Assembly: GCA_029844215.1 (NCBI GenBank)
Contig: CM056734.1
Coordinates: forward strand, 19,726,501-19,790,500
From: Przewalskia tangutica
Taxonomy: Eukaryota; Streptophyta; Magnoliopsida; Solanales; Solanaceae
Length of the DNA: 64,000 bases
Direction: 5' to 3'
Both the position numbers and the translations under genes were made by a program. This document shows, piece by piece, positions 34,036 through 46,485 of this stretch; position 1 is the first letter of the stretch, and each line of letters starts with the position of its first letter. The notes below the pieces were generated by a model. It made no database searches. It worked only from the letters and a program-made list of their open reading frames with translations, and was not told where the DNA came from.

Positions 34036-35773
34036 TTCTCCCCCCCTTAGAAACATTCATCCCCGAATGTTCCTTGGAGCCAATCTACTATTCCTGTACA
34101 TCCTCGTACGTCACGCTTAAGAGGACCTTACTATGCCACTTCATGACCATAAGATATCACACACGCTCAATCATTCCTCATAAATCAAACAGAAAACGAA
34201 TCCAACGTATGACCCATTACCACTTACTCGCTCACGCCCAATGAACTGCCCGTTCGTATCTACCAACTTATTCTAACACATGTACATAGTCTCAATATCC
34301 TCTGTTCATAACACTAAATCATACAATCAATCCTATCACACATACTAATCTCTGCGGTCAAATATGTACCAGAACTATTGCTTCGCATTCTCCTTGTCGC
34401 CCTAATCATGATCCCGCCTGCACGACGCATAACAAAAGAAGGCGATGAACCAGCCACTGATCCCGAAGGCTGAATCTCTACATCCGCGCTATCCCTGCTC
34501 GGATAGTTCCTCGCATAATGGCCCTGCTGGCCACATGTATAGAAGTTACCCAAACTAGCACGACACACCCCATAATGGGTGTTACCACATCGGCTACACC
34601 GAGGTAGAGGTGGCTTCCTCAGACTAACACACCTACTCTCCCGAAAACTCAACCCGGAGCCCCGCCCGCCCCGAATCTCCGAACGCCCGAATATCGCGTG
34701 GAGTACTCAGACCGCCGAGGCGCATAACTAGCTCGCTGCCGAGGCGGTCCGCTCGAAGCCGCCGAGACCTGCCGCCTGCCTCGGGCCGGCTCGAGCTGCC
34801 GACCCTCTCTTTCTCTCGCCCTCTATCCTCGCGATATGCTCGCATCCTGGCGATATCCATACCGGGCCAAGAGCTACTCCCAAGCACGCAGAATCATATG
34901 ACTGCCTAGCCCCATCACATGTAGATGAACTCGCTCGCCATGCCGCTACAATAGTGCGATACCGACAAAGAGTCAAACTCAGTCAGATTTGATGGTCCTC
35001 CCATTCTCGCCAAGATCAAGAATCTATCCACGCGGCTCTCCTCAACTCGTGAGGCGAAGTGATCCAGAAGGCCTCGTGAACTCCTCCAAAACCGCCGGAA
35101 GAGCACCTCCTCTAGACAATTCCCGTGACTCAAACCAGTTCAACGCAATATCGCAGAACCTGTAGAAGCTAACACAACGGACTCGCCTCCGAGGCCCTAA
35201 GCACTGCAGAATCCGCACTGTCGGATAAACTCCCGAGGATCCTCCTCGCACCTCAACCATAGAACTCGGGTGGATTACAACTCGTAAAGTCCCGAATCTT
35301 TAAACCGCCGTACTTGGGTTAGCCATCGGCCGCGGCCGCTCGCCACGATGCTAGTCAACAACCCGACCGCTCCGTAATCCCTATACTCGCTCGCCGTGAA
35401 TCGAGGCTCGCATCAAACCTCTGGAGCTATTGCCGCTCCCGCCTTCTATCGCTGCCAGAATAACTCGCCGACCCGCCTACTCCTCGTGCATAGTTCGTGC
35501 CCAGCTCGTAACTCTCACGCACTCACCAGCGCCTCCGCCGCCGCTTGCCCTTCGGGCTCGCCGCTCCGCGAGGCATAATCGCACAAGGATAGGTCGAGAG
35601 GACTCAACCTACTATGACAGCTCATCGCACAATCTCGGTGAGAAGAATGGAAACCAATCCTAAATGTCCCGCACTCCCGATTATAGATGTGGTGCACAAC
35701 ACACCGATAATCAAGACTTACTGTACACCGGCCTGTAGACACTTTCGAGGACTAACCGCTTTGATACCACTTT
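34036..35773 (-). pseudogene. degenerate Ty3/gypsy gag
   Basis: Minus-strand fragments in changing frames. 35260-35042 resembles the Retrotrans_gag domain (VRILQCLGPRRRVRCVSFYR, IALNWFESRELSRG, VLEEFT). 35133-34915 continues it (ESRVDRFLILARMG, LTEFDSLS). Near 34860-34800 PGMDIARMRAY is typical of the gag end. 34652-34314 carries zinc knuckles: CSRCGNTHYGVC intact, then FYTCGQQGHYARNYP where two Cys positions are Phe and Tyr. No protease, RT or integrase follows before the purine tract at 34047. The strongly GC-rich, indel-laden state of this block may partly be sequencing error. Confidence 0.7.
35758..35769 (-). other. primer-binding site of the Tekay-like element
   Basis: Minus strand TGGTATCAAAGC, four bases inside the LTR, complementary to initiator tRNA-Met. 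Confidence 0.9.
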
Positions 35774-38700
35774 TGTCACGACCCGACCGGTCGCGACTAG
35801 TACTTACCGGTACTGCCGCTGTATACATCGAGAGAATAGCAATGAACATACACAACACATAACTTATAAAATGGTAACATCATCGCCACCGATAAGGTCG
35901 CTTTCCATAAAAACATACTTAATCGTAAGTACAACTTATTCTTTCATTTCAAACCACAAACGTGACTACGCACTTCAGGAATAATAATCGTGGCGACAGG
36001 GCTCGCCATACCCCGAATGTACAAAAGTCTATAACCTCGTGGAATCATACTAAAAGACAAAGCCTCCAGAGAGATGGAGCTTTCAAGAAATGAACAGTGA
36101 TCCTAAGAGCGGATCGCCAGTTACGATCTCGACCGCGGCGATGAACGCAGCTTCCGGGCGAGGTCAAGACAACAGTACCAAGTATGTGAAATCAAAATCA
36201 GAATGAATCATAATAGCATATATATAAAGCAGAGACATGTATGATAGCCAAACTACAGTACACAACATATACGCAGCCATGTCAAGTCAGGGACTCACGC
36301 CCTCTAAGTCATCACTCAAATATAACCATAGGTCTCATGCCTATAATATCAAACCTGCCCGTGGAATTCCTTCCTCACTGCCATACATGAAGAACAACAC
36401 TAAGGAGTACACATGAACACTAGATCCCACTCGCCATCGTAACTGCGAGGCAAAGACGGGCATAGCTACCGATCCACCTCGCATCCTCAATCGACGGGCA
36501 GTACGAAAGCCGCTACCGTGATCCACCCGCATCAACAATACTATAATCAATCACGGTTCGATCGGCAAGTGTGATAGCCTCTACCAGATCCACCCTGTGT
36601 CACATCGCTGACCGGGGCAAGTACGCAGACTAACCACCAGATCCACCCTGCATCACACCACTTCGCCCTAACCCTGACCGGGGCAAGTACGAAAGCCAAC
36701 TACCAGATCCACCCTGCATCACGTCTCTGACCGGGGCAAGTACGAGGGCTAACTACTAGATCCACCTCGCAGTGAGACCTCATGGAGAGCTAATCCATGG
36801 AATAATACTGTCAACATGGAAACGAACCCTCATCATGGCCGCATACCCGTGGAATCCTCCATCACTGACGGTACGCCCAAATATACTCATAACTACATGC
36901 TTTTAATTCGAATTGCAATACCATGCCTTTACATAAACCAAGACAATTACCATGCATTCTTTTCACGTAAACCAAGAGAATTCTTATTTAAGCAAGCCAA
37001 AGTACTACACATAGAATAATTCTCAATTTAAACAAGCCCAAAACACTATCAAGGAACAAACAGAATAATTCTCTTTTAACAAGCCAAAGTACTACGTACG
37101 TACATTCTTTCCAAAAGATTCCTTTTTATGCAAAATCCAAGATACTAATACCCGTAGTATCAAGGCGCGTCTATTTTTCAAAGTAAGTTACTACACCTTT
37201 AGAAAACTCATTTCAAGGCTTGAAACCAAATAACTTCAATTTTTCACAATCTAGACAACTTATGCTCATTAATCAAAATAGACAACTTTCATAACCTTCC
37301 ATAAAGTTATTATAACCAACTTCCCATAAAGTCGTTATACTAACTTTATGCTTTAGAAATTTAAGACATCCTTATCCTTTCATAAGGCCGTTATAACTAA
37401 CTTCCCATAAAGCCGTTATAACTCCTTATAAACCATTTCGTTCTTTTACTAACCAAGAGACTTATACTTCAAACAAATTCATACAATTTTCAAAATACTT
37501 CATTATGTCAAGAAATCCTTGTCTACCTTATTTAGGATAAACCATTCCTTAAGAACAAGCGGGTTAACTTCTTAACCCAACCAACTTAGACATTTCCTTA
37601 AAACAAGTCAAGTATAACAAAAGGATTTACTTTATTCAAAACACGACGCTCACCGTACTATATAGTTATAACTACTCATGCTCAAGAGATAAGAAAGTTT
37701 CCACATACCTCTTCGGTCAATCCACTTGCTAAGCTCAAACTACCGCAAGTAATATGTCAACCTATAACAACCATAATACGTTTATTAACCTCTAATTTCA
37801 ATGTAGAAATAATCTAAGTTCAAAGCCCCTAAATTCTATGCAAAATTGGGCAGCATTTCCTTTGTTTCTACATACTTTGCCATCTTTTCTCAAGGCCGAA
37901 TTTATCATCCAAACGCCACATTTAAGGCTCAACAATCCAACACTTCAAAGGGGATTACACACATAAACTTGGGTGTGTAAAATTCTGCCCCAATAGGTAC
38001 AACAATTCACTTAACAATTCTAAGGTAGTTTTTAGGCTACAACATGCTCATAATATCTTCTTAACCAATTCCTTCACATTCAAACCAAAGTTCTTACATG
38101 CAATGAGTCTAAGAGCATTATTTACTACCACAAGTTCTTCCTTCTTAACATGCAACACTAGAAACTAATTCTAAAGGAAGAAATGTTACCTTAAAGCTTT
38201 AGCCAAATCTTTCCAACCACTTGCTAGTTTCCTTTTCAAGAACACCACCACAACAACCTTCACAAGCTAGCCACAAGCTTCCCTCTTGCTTTTACTTTTT
38301 CAGATTTTTCCTAAGCCTAGAATGTCTCTTGGGATTTTAGAGAGAAGGAGGAGCTTAAACTTTTAAGAGAGAAGGAAGAGCTTTTGTCTAAGAGAGAGAG
38401 ATGAAGTATGACCAAGTCTTGAAATATAATGCATGCAAAAGTCAGATGGGGGGGACACTTGTCACCCTCCCAAGGTCTTTTAAAAGAAAAATCTGACTTT
38501 TTCTAAGTTTTTCCGCCCAGAATCCCGCCTGCCAGCCTATTCTTCCCAGGCTGCCAATAAACCTCCGCGACTTCTGCGAACTTCCGCCGCGCCCTCGCTT
38601 CCTGGCCATGCGCTGCAACTTCAGCGCCCTCAAGATTTCGCGCGCTCGCATCCGCGCCGCGCCTGCCGCTTGTCCGAAACACATTTCTGTCCGACTGCGC

Positions 38701-38957
38701 ACTGAACTTGTAACTCCCATAACTTTCTACTCCGAGGTCCTATCGACGAACGGTTGGTTGCGTTGGAATCTAGACTCAACGAACTACGCCCTGAGCCTTT
38801 GAAACACTTAGGAACTCTCAATGTACCGGGTCATAACCCACCTCAAAGTTGACTAAAACCCATCCGGAACAATCCGTCAACCTATCCTTCGAAAATTTTA
38901 AGTCTTACCCCCTTTCGTACGCTCTCAAACGCATGACCTGAACTACGGGGTGTAACA
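35774..38957 (-). repeat. 5' LTR of the Tekay-like element
   Basis: About 3.18 kb. Holds the better preserved copy of the tandem array (36440-36780; unit CTGACCGGGGCAAGTACGAA plus CCAGATCCACCCTGCATCAC, spacing 52-66). Confidence 0.9.
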
Positions 38958-40380
38958 GTTTTCCTTTCTTTTGTGTCACAGCGGTCAGAAACGGATAAAT
39001 GACGAAAATGAGATGAAATGAGCATAAAAGAGATGGAATTGCACACTAAAAGGGCCAAGAAATGAAGTCTAAGAAGTTCCGGAAATTATAGAGAGATCGA
39101 AGTCAAGCGAGAAAAGGACGACGAAACAGAATCCGCCGAAACGCCACCGAGCCGCGGCGCTGGCAAAGCACTGGCGCCCAAAGTGCCGAAAGACCCGAGT
39201 TGCCGATTTTCAAGCGCCGCGCGCCACTGCAAGTGCCGCGATGCGGATTTATGAAGTCAGCGATTTGACATGTTTTCAGAATCCTAAAGGGATTACTTTT
39301 CCTACCTAAAGGGATAACTTTTCCTACATAAAAGGATAACTTTTCCTACCTTAAAACCCTTACCTAAAAGGATTCTAATAACTTTTCCTACTTACAAATC
39401 CTTAACCCTTCACCTAAAGGATTCTTGGTCTATAAATAGTCTCTACATCATTAGAAGAATTCATTTCTCCATTCCACCATTCACCATTCTACATCCATTC
39501 ATCCACCAATCCATCTTGTAAATATTCCACAACACAACCCTCGATCTGTAAGGCTTGAGACTGCTCTTAAGTATTTTTCTTTTCTTTCTTTTACTTTATT
39601 TTAGTTTATGTTGGATATTGAATTAGTTCTTGTCATGTCAATGGCTAGGAACTAATTCCATTATAGGGCTTTCCATGTTAAATCACTTGAAACTTATGTT
39701 ATGAGTTAATGCATGTTTATGGTTATTCTTCTTATTGTTGAGATTTACCCAATAATTGTTTTGAATGCTTGGTAATTAATTGATCACTAATTATCATTAT
39801 TTATATGATTTCTAATCAAACTTCGAAAGGAGGAGGTTGTGAATATGCTGTAAGTTGGGTAGACATATTTTGGATTGGGGATGAAAATACCTCAATTACT
39901 TATGTAGCGTTAATGAGAGGTTTAAACACTTAATTTTACGCATGGCGCGTGACGGTTAACTAGGTTTTTGGTCTTAATCCTCCTATAGAGTCATCCTTAT
40001 CACCGAAAGGTAGAAATGAGCGATACTGGGGTTGAGTGTTTATATAGCCTTAACGGGAGTATAAAACGATTTAGTAAACGTGCTAGCTCCAAAAGAAGAA
40101 GAACCATAATTCATTGCATTAATAAGTAACATAAGCGGATAGTTGAGGAGACTTGGAAGCCCTATTTCCACCACTACTGAAGTAAACACTTAGTTAATTA
40201 GTCTTTATAATTGTTAGTTATAAACAAAATCAAATATCGGTTACCAAATAGATACCAAAAGGTAGATAATTGGTACTTGAACAATAATCCTTGTGGACGA
40301 TATTCGGTCTTACCAAGACTATATTACTTGTCACGATAACGTGCACTTGCGTTAAAGTGTGTGCATCTTTTCGCGCATCA
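38958..40380 (+). repeat. 5' LTR of the Athila-like element, remainder
   Basis: Resumes with GTTTTCCTTTCTTTTGTG and ends CGCGCATCA. It matches 42902-44306. Differences are few outside 39060-39260, where the two copies diverge by many indels in GCGCC-rich sequence. A TATA-like GGTCTATAAATAGTC lies near 39429. Confidence 0.9.
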
Positions 40381-40386
40381 AGTTTT

Positions 40387-40404
40387 TGGCGCCGTTGTCG
40401 GGGA
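40387..40404 (+). other. primer-binding site of the Athila-like element
   Basis: TGGCGCCGTTGTCGGGGA, six bases after the LTR. This is the tRNA-Asp-type site common in Athila and related Ty3/gypsy elements, with one change (GTC for GCC). Confidence 0.85.
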
Positions 40405-40622
40405 TTAGACATAGTTCAATATCAATTTTATCTATTTTTAATTTCTAATTTGGTTTTATTTCTGTTTTATTTTTTTTTATTTTTTTTTGCTCCAAGAACA
40501 AGTTTCTAACTTGTTCTGCGAGCATCTTTTTATCACCTTTTGTTGTTTTTCTTATTTTGCAGGTTAAATTCGGGAAAAAAAATGAAAATTAAAAAATAAT
40601 AATAATAATAAAATCAGGACAC

Positions 40623-41273
40623 ATGGACTACTACTATCAGAGACAGTGGAGACATCAACAACAGCTTAACCCACAGATTTCAGAGGGAGATCGAAATGAG
40701 TTGCAGGCAGACATACTTATGTTCGCCAAGTGTCAGGCTCAGTTTATGGCTGAGACAAGGGAGTCCCTCAGAAAGTTGGAGACACAAATAGGGCAATTGA
40801 TGGATGAGATGAGCAATACAACTCAAGCAAATCTGCCTAGCGACATCATTATGGGAGGTGGTAAGCAAATAGAAGAGCCTTAACCACACCCAGCTGTTGA
40901 GGAATCTGGCGAGATAATTGGTGTAGAGAAGGAAAAAGTTACTGAGATCCAATCATTCATCTTTTTGGACTCCTTGAAAAATCTTTTTCTTGTACCTATT
41001 GCAGAAGAAACACCACCAGTTGTCAATGTTGACCTCCAAAAAGAAAGTCCATACCATCAAGGGCAACCCCTAGAGTTGAGAGATGTAGGAAGATTCACTG
41101 ATCCCTACATTATAGAGAGCCTAAAAGACAAGCTTGTCTTGTGTACTTGGGGGATAATTTTATGTTTGAGGCCCTTGTTTGAACAGATGGTTGTAGGAAA
41201 AGTGAGACCTGCAACAATAACTCATGGATTGCAAAGCAGCCGGAAGGATCCAATGGGCACTCGTAAAGGTTAA
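40623..41273 (+). pseudogene. gag-derived ORF of the Athila-like element
   Basis: 217 codons in one frame with a single TAA at 40881-40883. The first half (ETRESLRKLETQIGQLMDEM, QANLPSD) matches the region of Athila/Tat gag proteins just before their protease: a short coiled coil followed by a P-S-D motif. The second half (LELRDVGRFTDPYIIESLKD) has no domain I can name. No retroviral-type zinc knuckle, protease, RT or integrase follows. Just downstream, 41300-41330 has TTGTTGGGAGGCAAC, a motif often seen near the 3' end of the coding region of such elements. The element is thus a deletion derivative in which gag was joined to sequence from the far 3' end. Confidence 0.65.
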
Positions 41274-42815
41274 TTGCGTCCGGCTAAAAGACGTTAAAGA
41301 CAGCGTTTGTTGGGAGGCAACACAATGTTTTTAATTATGTTATTTTAATTTCTGTCTTTATTTTATTTTATTTTATCTTGAACAGTCTCACGGTCTTGGG
41401 TTCTTGTTTTGTGTTGTTGGATGACAGGTGGACTGAAAGCTAAAACCGAGGAAAAAATGAGCAAAAAGTGAAAAAAGGAAAGCGTCGTGCATGGCCGGAA
41501 CTCGTGAGAGCCACAAGATAGCAGTACGCGCCGAATATCGTGCCATGCGAACTCGTAAACCCAAATTCCGTGCAAATTTCAGAATTTTTCCTCTTAGACC
41601 TCCGTTATGACCGTTGTGTTGTGTCAGTAAGTTGTCCATATTTTCATATTTTTTTTTGAGTCGTGCACACATTGGGGACAATGTGTGATTTAAGTTTGGG
41701 GGGTGTCTTATTTGTGTCTTATTGTTGTAGTATGTTTGAGTCTTTTTTATTGTTTTGTGTATATTTTGAGTCATAAATTTTTTCTTTTTGAGTCATAATT
41801 GTCTGTCAAAGATCATGCATGCTGTAGTCACTAGAAACACCTAGTGAAGTAAGGTGGAATAATGTAATGGAATTAGAAGCAACTATCTAAACACTTAGGT
41901 TAGATATGCCAAAAACTCAAAAAAATCTGTCTATTTGGAGTTTCTTGCTTAAATTGTGCATGCTAAATGATGAAAACTTATGTGTTATGATTGCTTGCTA
42001 TTTGAGGCGAAATAGTTAGAATATGCATGTTAGGGAGATGACTCAGGCATTTCTTTGTTAGCCAATTCTTACCACTCTTTTCTATCCCTGACATTAAAAA
42101 TATCTCTAGTCAGCCCCATTGAGCCTAAAAATTGAACTTTTTCTTTGACACCCTATATTCCCATACTTGTGCCATAAGTAAACATGTGAAATAGTTGGAA
42201 TAAAGTGTGTTAAAAAAAAGACAAAAAGAGCAAACAAGATTGATGCACCCCAATTAAAAAGTAATAAGAAATAGGCAAAAGCCTAAGTTTGGGGGTGCTT
42301 GCTATTATGATACACTTCACGCTCTCAAAACAAAAGAGGGGGAAAATAGATTTGAAGTGAAGGAAAAAATCAAAAGAAAAGAGAAACACTGAAAAACTAA
42401 AGAGCTTATGGTACACAAAAATGAGCCTAAATGCCTATTTTTACCTACCCCTGCCTAAGCCTACATTACAACCCTGAAAAGTCCTGAAGATCTCTTATAT
42501 GCATATCCATGATTAGTGGAGAATAGCAAGTGAACAGGCCATAAGATTTTGAAATTGACATGCATAGTTAGGTATTTTTACTTCCATTGAGCATGATTAA
42601 ATTGAATTTGTGAAATATCTGACTTGAGTGTTTAGAATGCTAAAAATTCATGTTATATGTTCCTACATATTATCCTACTAACCTTCATGCTTTTCTAAGT
42701 GACAATTGTGCAGCAAAATGATCAGTGTCTTTGAGTCATTTTATTTTCTTTCGTGTCTTTGTTTATATTTTTTATCTTTGCTCGAGGGCGAGCAAATGTT
42801 AAGTTTGGGGGTATT
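41274..42815. other. 3' untranslated interior of the Athila-like element
   Basis: No coding capacity. Two AAGTTTGGGGG purine tracts, at about 41692 and 42801; the second is directly before the 3' LTR and is the working tract. GGGGACAATGTG near 41674 is typical of Athila/Tat interiors. Confidence 0.7.
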
Positions 42816-44306
42816 TGATCGGTGTATTTTATATACACTTTTTGAATCATTTTTAGTTAGTATTTTACTCATGTCATTTATGTTTAGTATAGTATTAGGG
42901 TCGTTTTCCTTTCTTTTGTGTCACAGCGGTCAGAAACGGAGAAATGGCGAAAAGGAGATGAAATGAGCATAAAAGAGATTGAATTGCACACTAAAAGGGC
43001 CAAGAAATGAAGTCTAAGAAGTTCCGGAAATTATAGAGGAGATCAGACGAAGTCCGGACGAGAAAAGGACGACGAAACATAATCCGCCTGAAAAACGTCA
43101 CCGGAGAGTTGCTGATTTTCAGGCGCCGCGGCGCCAGTCTGCAGGCCTGCGGCGCCGATGCGGGATTTATGAAGTCTGGGCCGAATTTGACATGTTTTCA
43201 GAATCCTAAAGGGATTACTTTTCCTACCTAAAGGGATAACTTTTCCTACATAAAGGGATAACTTTTCCTACCTTAAAACCCTTACCTAAAAGGATTCTAA
43301 TAATTTTTCCTACTTACAAATCCTTAACCCTTCACCTAAATGATTCTTGGTCTATAAATAGTCTCTACATCATTAGAAGAATTCATTTCTCCATTCCACC
43401 ATTCACCATTCTACATCCATTCATCCACCAATCCATCTTGTAAATATTCCACAACACAACCCTTGGATGCTAGAAGGCTTGGAGACTCGTTCTTAAGTAT
43501 TTTTCTTTTCTTTCTTTTACTTTATTTTAGTTTATGTTGGATATTGAATTAGTTCTTGTCATGTCAATGACTAGGAACTAATTCCATTATAGGGCTTTCC
43601 ATGTTAAATCACTTGAAACTTATGTTATGAGTTAATGCATGTTTATGGTTATTCTTCTTATTGTTGAGATTTACCCAATAATTGTTTTGAATGCTTGGTA
43701 ATTAATTGATCACTAATTATCATTATTTATATGATTTCTAATCAAAATTCGAAAGGAGGAGGTTGTGAATATGCTGTAAGTTGGGTAGACATATTTTGGA
43801 TTGGGGATGAAAATACCTAAATTACTTATGTAGCGTTAATGAGAGGTTTAAACACCCAATTTTACGCATGGCGCGTGACGGTTAACTAGGTTTTTGGTCT
43901 TAATCCTCCTATAGAGTCATCCTTATCACCGAAAGGTAGAAATGAGCGATACTGGGGTTGAGTGTTTATATAGCCTTAACGGGAGTATAAAACGATTTAG
44001 TAAACCTGCTAGCTCCAAAAGAAGAAGAACCATAATTCATTGCATTAATAAGTAACATAAGCGGATAGTTGAGGAGACTTGGAAGCCCTATTTCCACCAC
44101 TACTGAAGTAAACACTTAGTTAATTAGTCTTTATAATTGTTAGTTATAAACAAAATCAAATATCGGTTACCAAATAGATACCAAAAGGTAGATAATTGGT
44201 ACTTGAACACTAATCCTTGTGGACGATATTCGGTCTTACCAGGACTATATTACTTGTCACGATAACGTGCACTTGCGTTAAAGTGTGTGCATCTTTTCGC
44301 GCATCA
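42816..44306 (+). repeat. 3' LTR of the Athila-like element
   Basis: 1491 bp, TGATCGGTGTAT...CGCGCATCA, the only uninterrupted copy. It allows the 5' LTR to be reconstructed across the Tekay-like insertion. GC-rich patch at 43080-43170, TATA-like GGTCTATAAATAGTC near 43351. Confidence 0.92.
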
Positions 44307-45886
44307 AAGACACTGATGTAAATTCTTCCCCTTATTCTGCTTGTCCAACCATAGTATATACAATCCATCCTCTTCAGTACCAATCGCCCTCACCTTCCCA
44401 GATGAGAGATCCTGAAATATGCAACATATGGGAAAGAATGCAACACTACAATTCAGTTCCTTTGTTACCCTGGAAACTGACATCAAGTTAAACTGAAAAC
44501 TTGGAACACAAATGACATCTTTAAGACATCACCTCCTCCCATGTTATAGTCACATATGTGTGATATCTTGGTGGACTCCCCAGTGGACAACTACACTTGA
44601 CCTGCACTTTCAGTCAAATGCTTATTATGTAAGACTTGCTGGTTACCAATCATATGATTGGTAGCCCCTGAATCTACTATCCATTTTATTAATGTCTGAG
44701 TGTCTATATTGCAGATACCTGCCATATTAGCCACAATGTTATTTGGTGTCCTTCCAAACTCTGACTGATTCAACAAATTGAGTAATTGTTGGTGCTGCTG
44801 AGGTGTAAACTGATGAGCTCCCATCTGCCTTCCTTCGATTCGACTCTTGTGACCTCCATAGTCAGAATGATATTGAATTGTTGTTCCTTGCCCAGTATCT
44901 TCATGTATGACACCACCTTCAGTCACCATATTCACTTTATTTGTCTTGCCCTTGGAGTCCTCTGGATACCCATTCAGCCTGTAACAATCCCTGTGTACAT
45001 GTCCTGTTTTACCACAGTATGTACATTTCTTCAATCTGTTGCAATCTATCTTCACATGTCCCTTTGTGTGACAGAAATCACACACCACATTTGGATTGTA
45101 TGGCCTTCTTTGTCTATAGGCTTCATTTCCACTACTAGCTGCAGCAATGAATATTCCAGAGGAGTCACCTATATCATGTACACCCCTCTGACTTGTCCCA
45201 GTTAGGCACATCTGACTCTCTTCCTGATTTATCATGGCATAGACCTGATTTAGGTTAGATCCACGATTAGCGATTTGACTCCTCACATGGCCATAACTGT
45301 CATTAAGCCCCATTAAGAACTGCAGCATCCTCTGATATTGAAGATGGTCCACAAAATCTTTGGACTTAGCACAATAGTTTGGTACAGGCATAATGGAATC
45401 ATATTCATTCCATAAGTCCTTAAGTCTTGTATAATACACAGACACATGTTGTGTTCCCTGTCGCAATGTAAAAATATCCTTGTGTAACTGAAAAGCCCTA
45501 GAGTTGTTTACCTTATCAAATCTGTCTCTCAGATCCTTTCAAATCAGGTGTGAGTCTGAATTGAATAACATTCCATTCAATAAGCTTTTACTTACATTCC
45601 CCATCAACCACGATACCACGATGACATTACACCTTTCCCATAAGTTTTCAAGTACTCCAGTAAAGTCTTCTTTCCTAACTGTTCCTTCAACGAAACCAAT
45701 CTTGTTCTTTCCTAATAGGGCCAGCTTCATGGCTCTACTCCACATGGTATAGTTATCCATCCCTGTGAGTGTAATTCCTACTGATAATGAACTCGGAGCA
45801 TCGGATGGATATAGATATAATGGATGATTGTGGTCGATACTAACAACTGCTTCAGATCCATTTGATGTTTCTTCAATACTTCCCAT
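44307..45886 (-). pseudogene. copia gag and protease, minus strand
   Basis: Gag N terminus 45886-45539 (MGSIEETS start; IDHNHPLYLYPSDAPSS, MDNYTMWSRAMKLALLGKNK), a frameshift near 45540, then 45466-44591: VYYTRLKDLWNEYDSIMP, RMLQFLMGLNDSYGHVRSQI, two knuckles (CDFCHTKGHVKIDC and CTYCGKTGHVHRDC) and the protease motif WIVDSGATNHM. The protease end and pre-integrase part (ELNCSVAFFPICC, GKVRAIGTEEDGLYILWL) run to 44307, where the Athila-like insertion begins. The reading resumes at 30777, left of that insertion, with LWHRRMCHV-like coding. Confidence 0.9.
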
Positions 45887-46186
45887 ACTTCTTTCAACAC
45901 AGTTATAAATTGTAGAATGGTTATCTAAACAAGTTGATATTCACACATACAACTATACTGATACCGATAAGCAATTGGATCAACAGATGTGAACCAGAAT
46001 TTAACCAACAGAATCGATTTTGTGTCAATTGCAACAAATCGATCAACACACAACATATTCTATGTCACTCGCATCAGAATTGATCAACACATAACAGAAA
46101 CTTCAACATCATTACCTATTCTGTTCGCACATCGATCTCGTCGATATCTCCACAAATCTATCCCGTAATTGCTTTGATAACCTGAA

Positions 46187-46198
46187 GCTTTGATACCA
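46187..46198 (-). other. primer-binding site of the minus-strand copia element
   Basis: Minus strand TGGTATCAAAGC, directly beside the LTR end at 46199. Confidence 0.9.
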
Positions 46199-46485
46199 TG
46201 TTAAGAATCCCACACTGCATGTATAGGATCCATGTATAATCGAGCAAGATTGGAGAAGAAGTTTGAGAGAAGAAGGAAGGTTAGGGTTCGCAAGAGCAGA
46301 AGAGAGAGACAAGATATTTTGGGAGCCAAGGTTGGCTTTCTCTGATTTTTTTATTGACTAAGTAAAATGAATTACAATGTAGTATATATACAAGAAGAAT
46401 CAATTAATCACTAATTACACCAAATAACTAATTTAAAGACACAATCCTCTACAATGACCCTCATGCTACATTGGTGCACATGCCC
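46199..46485 (-). repeat. 5' LTR of the minus-strand copia element, main part
   Basis: 287 bp; with 49425-49436 it makes an LTR of 299 bp, minus-strand ends TGTAGAAGTGTT and TTCTTAACA. TATA-like GTATATATAC near 46387 on the minus strand. Split by the solo LTR at 46486-49419, which duplicated TGCCC. Confidence 0.85.

Larger units (their letters stand above)
30872..38957 (-). mobile_element. Tekay-like gag-only LTR element
   Basis: 8086 bp, inserted in the 5' LTR of the Athila-like element. LTRs 30872-34035 and 35774-38957, about 3.2 kb each, with minus-strand ends TGTTACACCCCGTAG and GGTCGTGACA. Minus-strand primer site TGGTATCAAAGC at 35769-35758 and purine tract AAGGGGGGAGAA at 34047-34036. 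The 1.74-kb interior holds only gag remnants, so it depended on pol from another element. Flanks read GTTT on each side when compared with the uninterrupted LTR (42902-42910), so the TSD is 4-5 bases with one T ambiguous. Confidence 0.9.
30783..44306 (+). mobile_element. Athila/Tat-like non-autonomous LTR element (LARD)
   Basis: Two LTRs of about 1.5 kb: 5' LTR split into 30783-30871 and 38958-40380, 3' LTR 42816-44306, ending CGCGCATCA. The internal region (40381-42815) is only 2.4 kb, with an Asp-type primer site (TGGCGCCGTTGTCGGGGA), a gag-derived fragment and the AAGTTTGGGGGT purine tract before the 3' LTR, but no pol. It sits inside the copia coding region; flanks are AAGAC on the right (44307-44311: AAGAC by one-base shift) and AAGAT on the left (30778-30782), a TSD with one change, and the first bases of the 5' LTR are slightly altered. 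Confidence 0.85.

Noticed and set aside
41388..41774. 128-codon minus-strand open frame
   Set aside because: Antisense to the Athila-like interior, composition follows the local T-rich plus strand; no domain.
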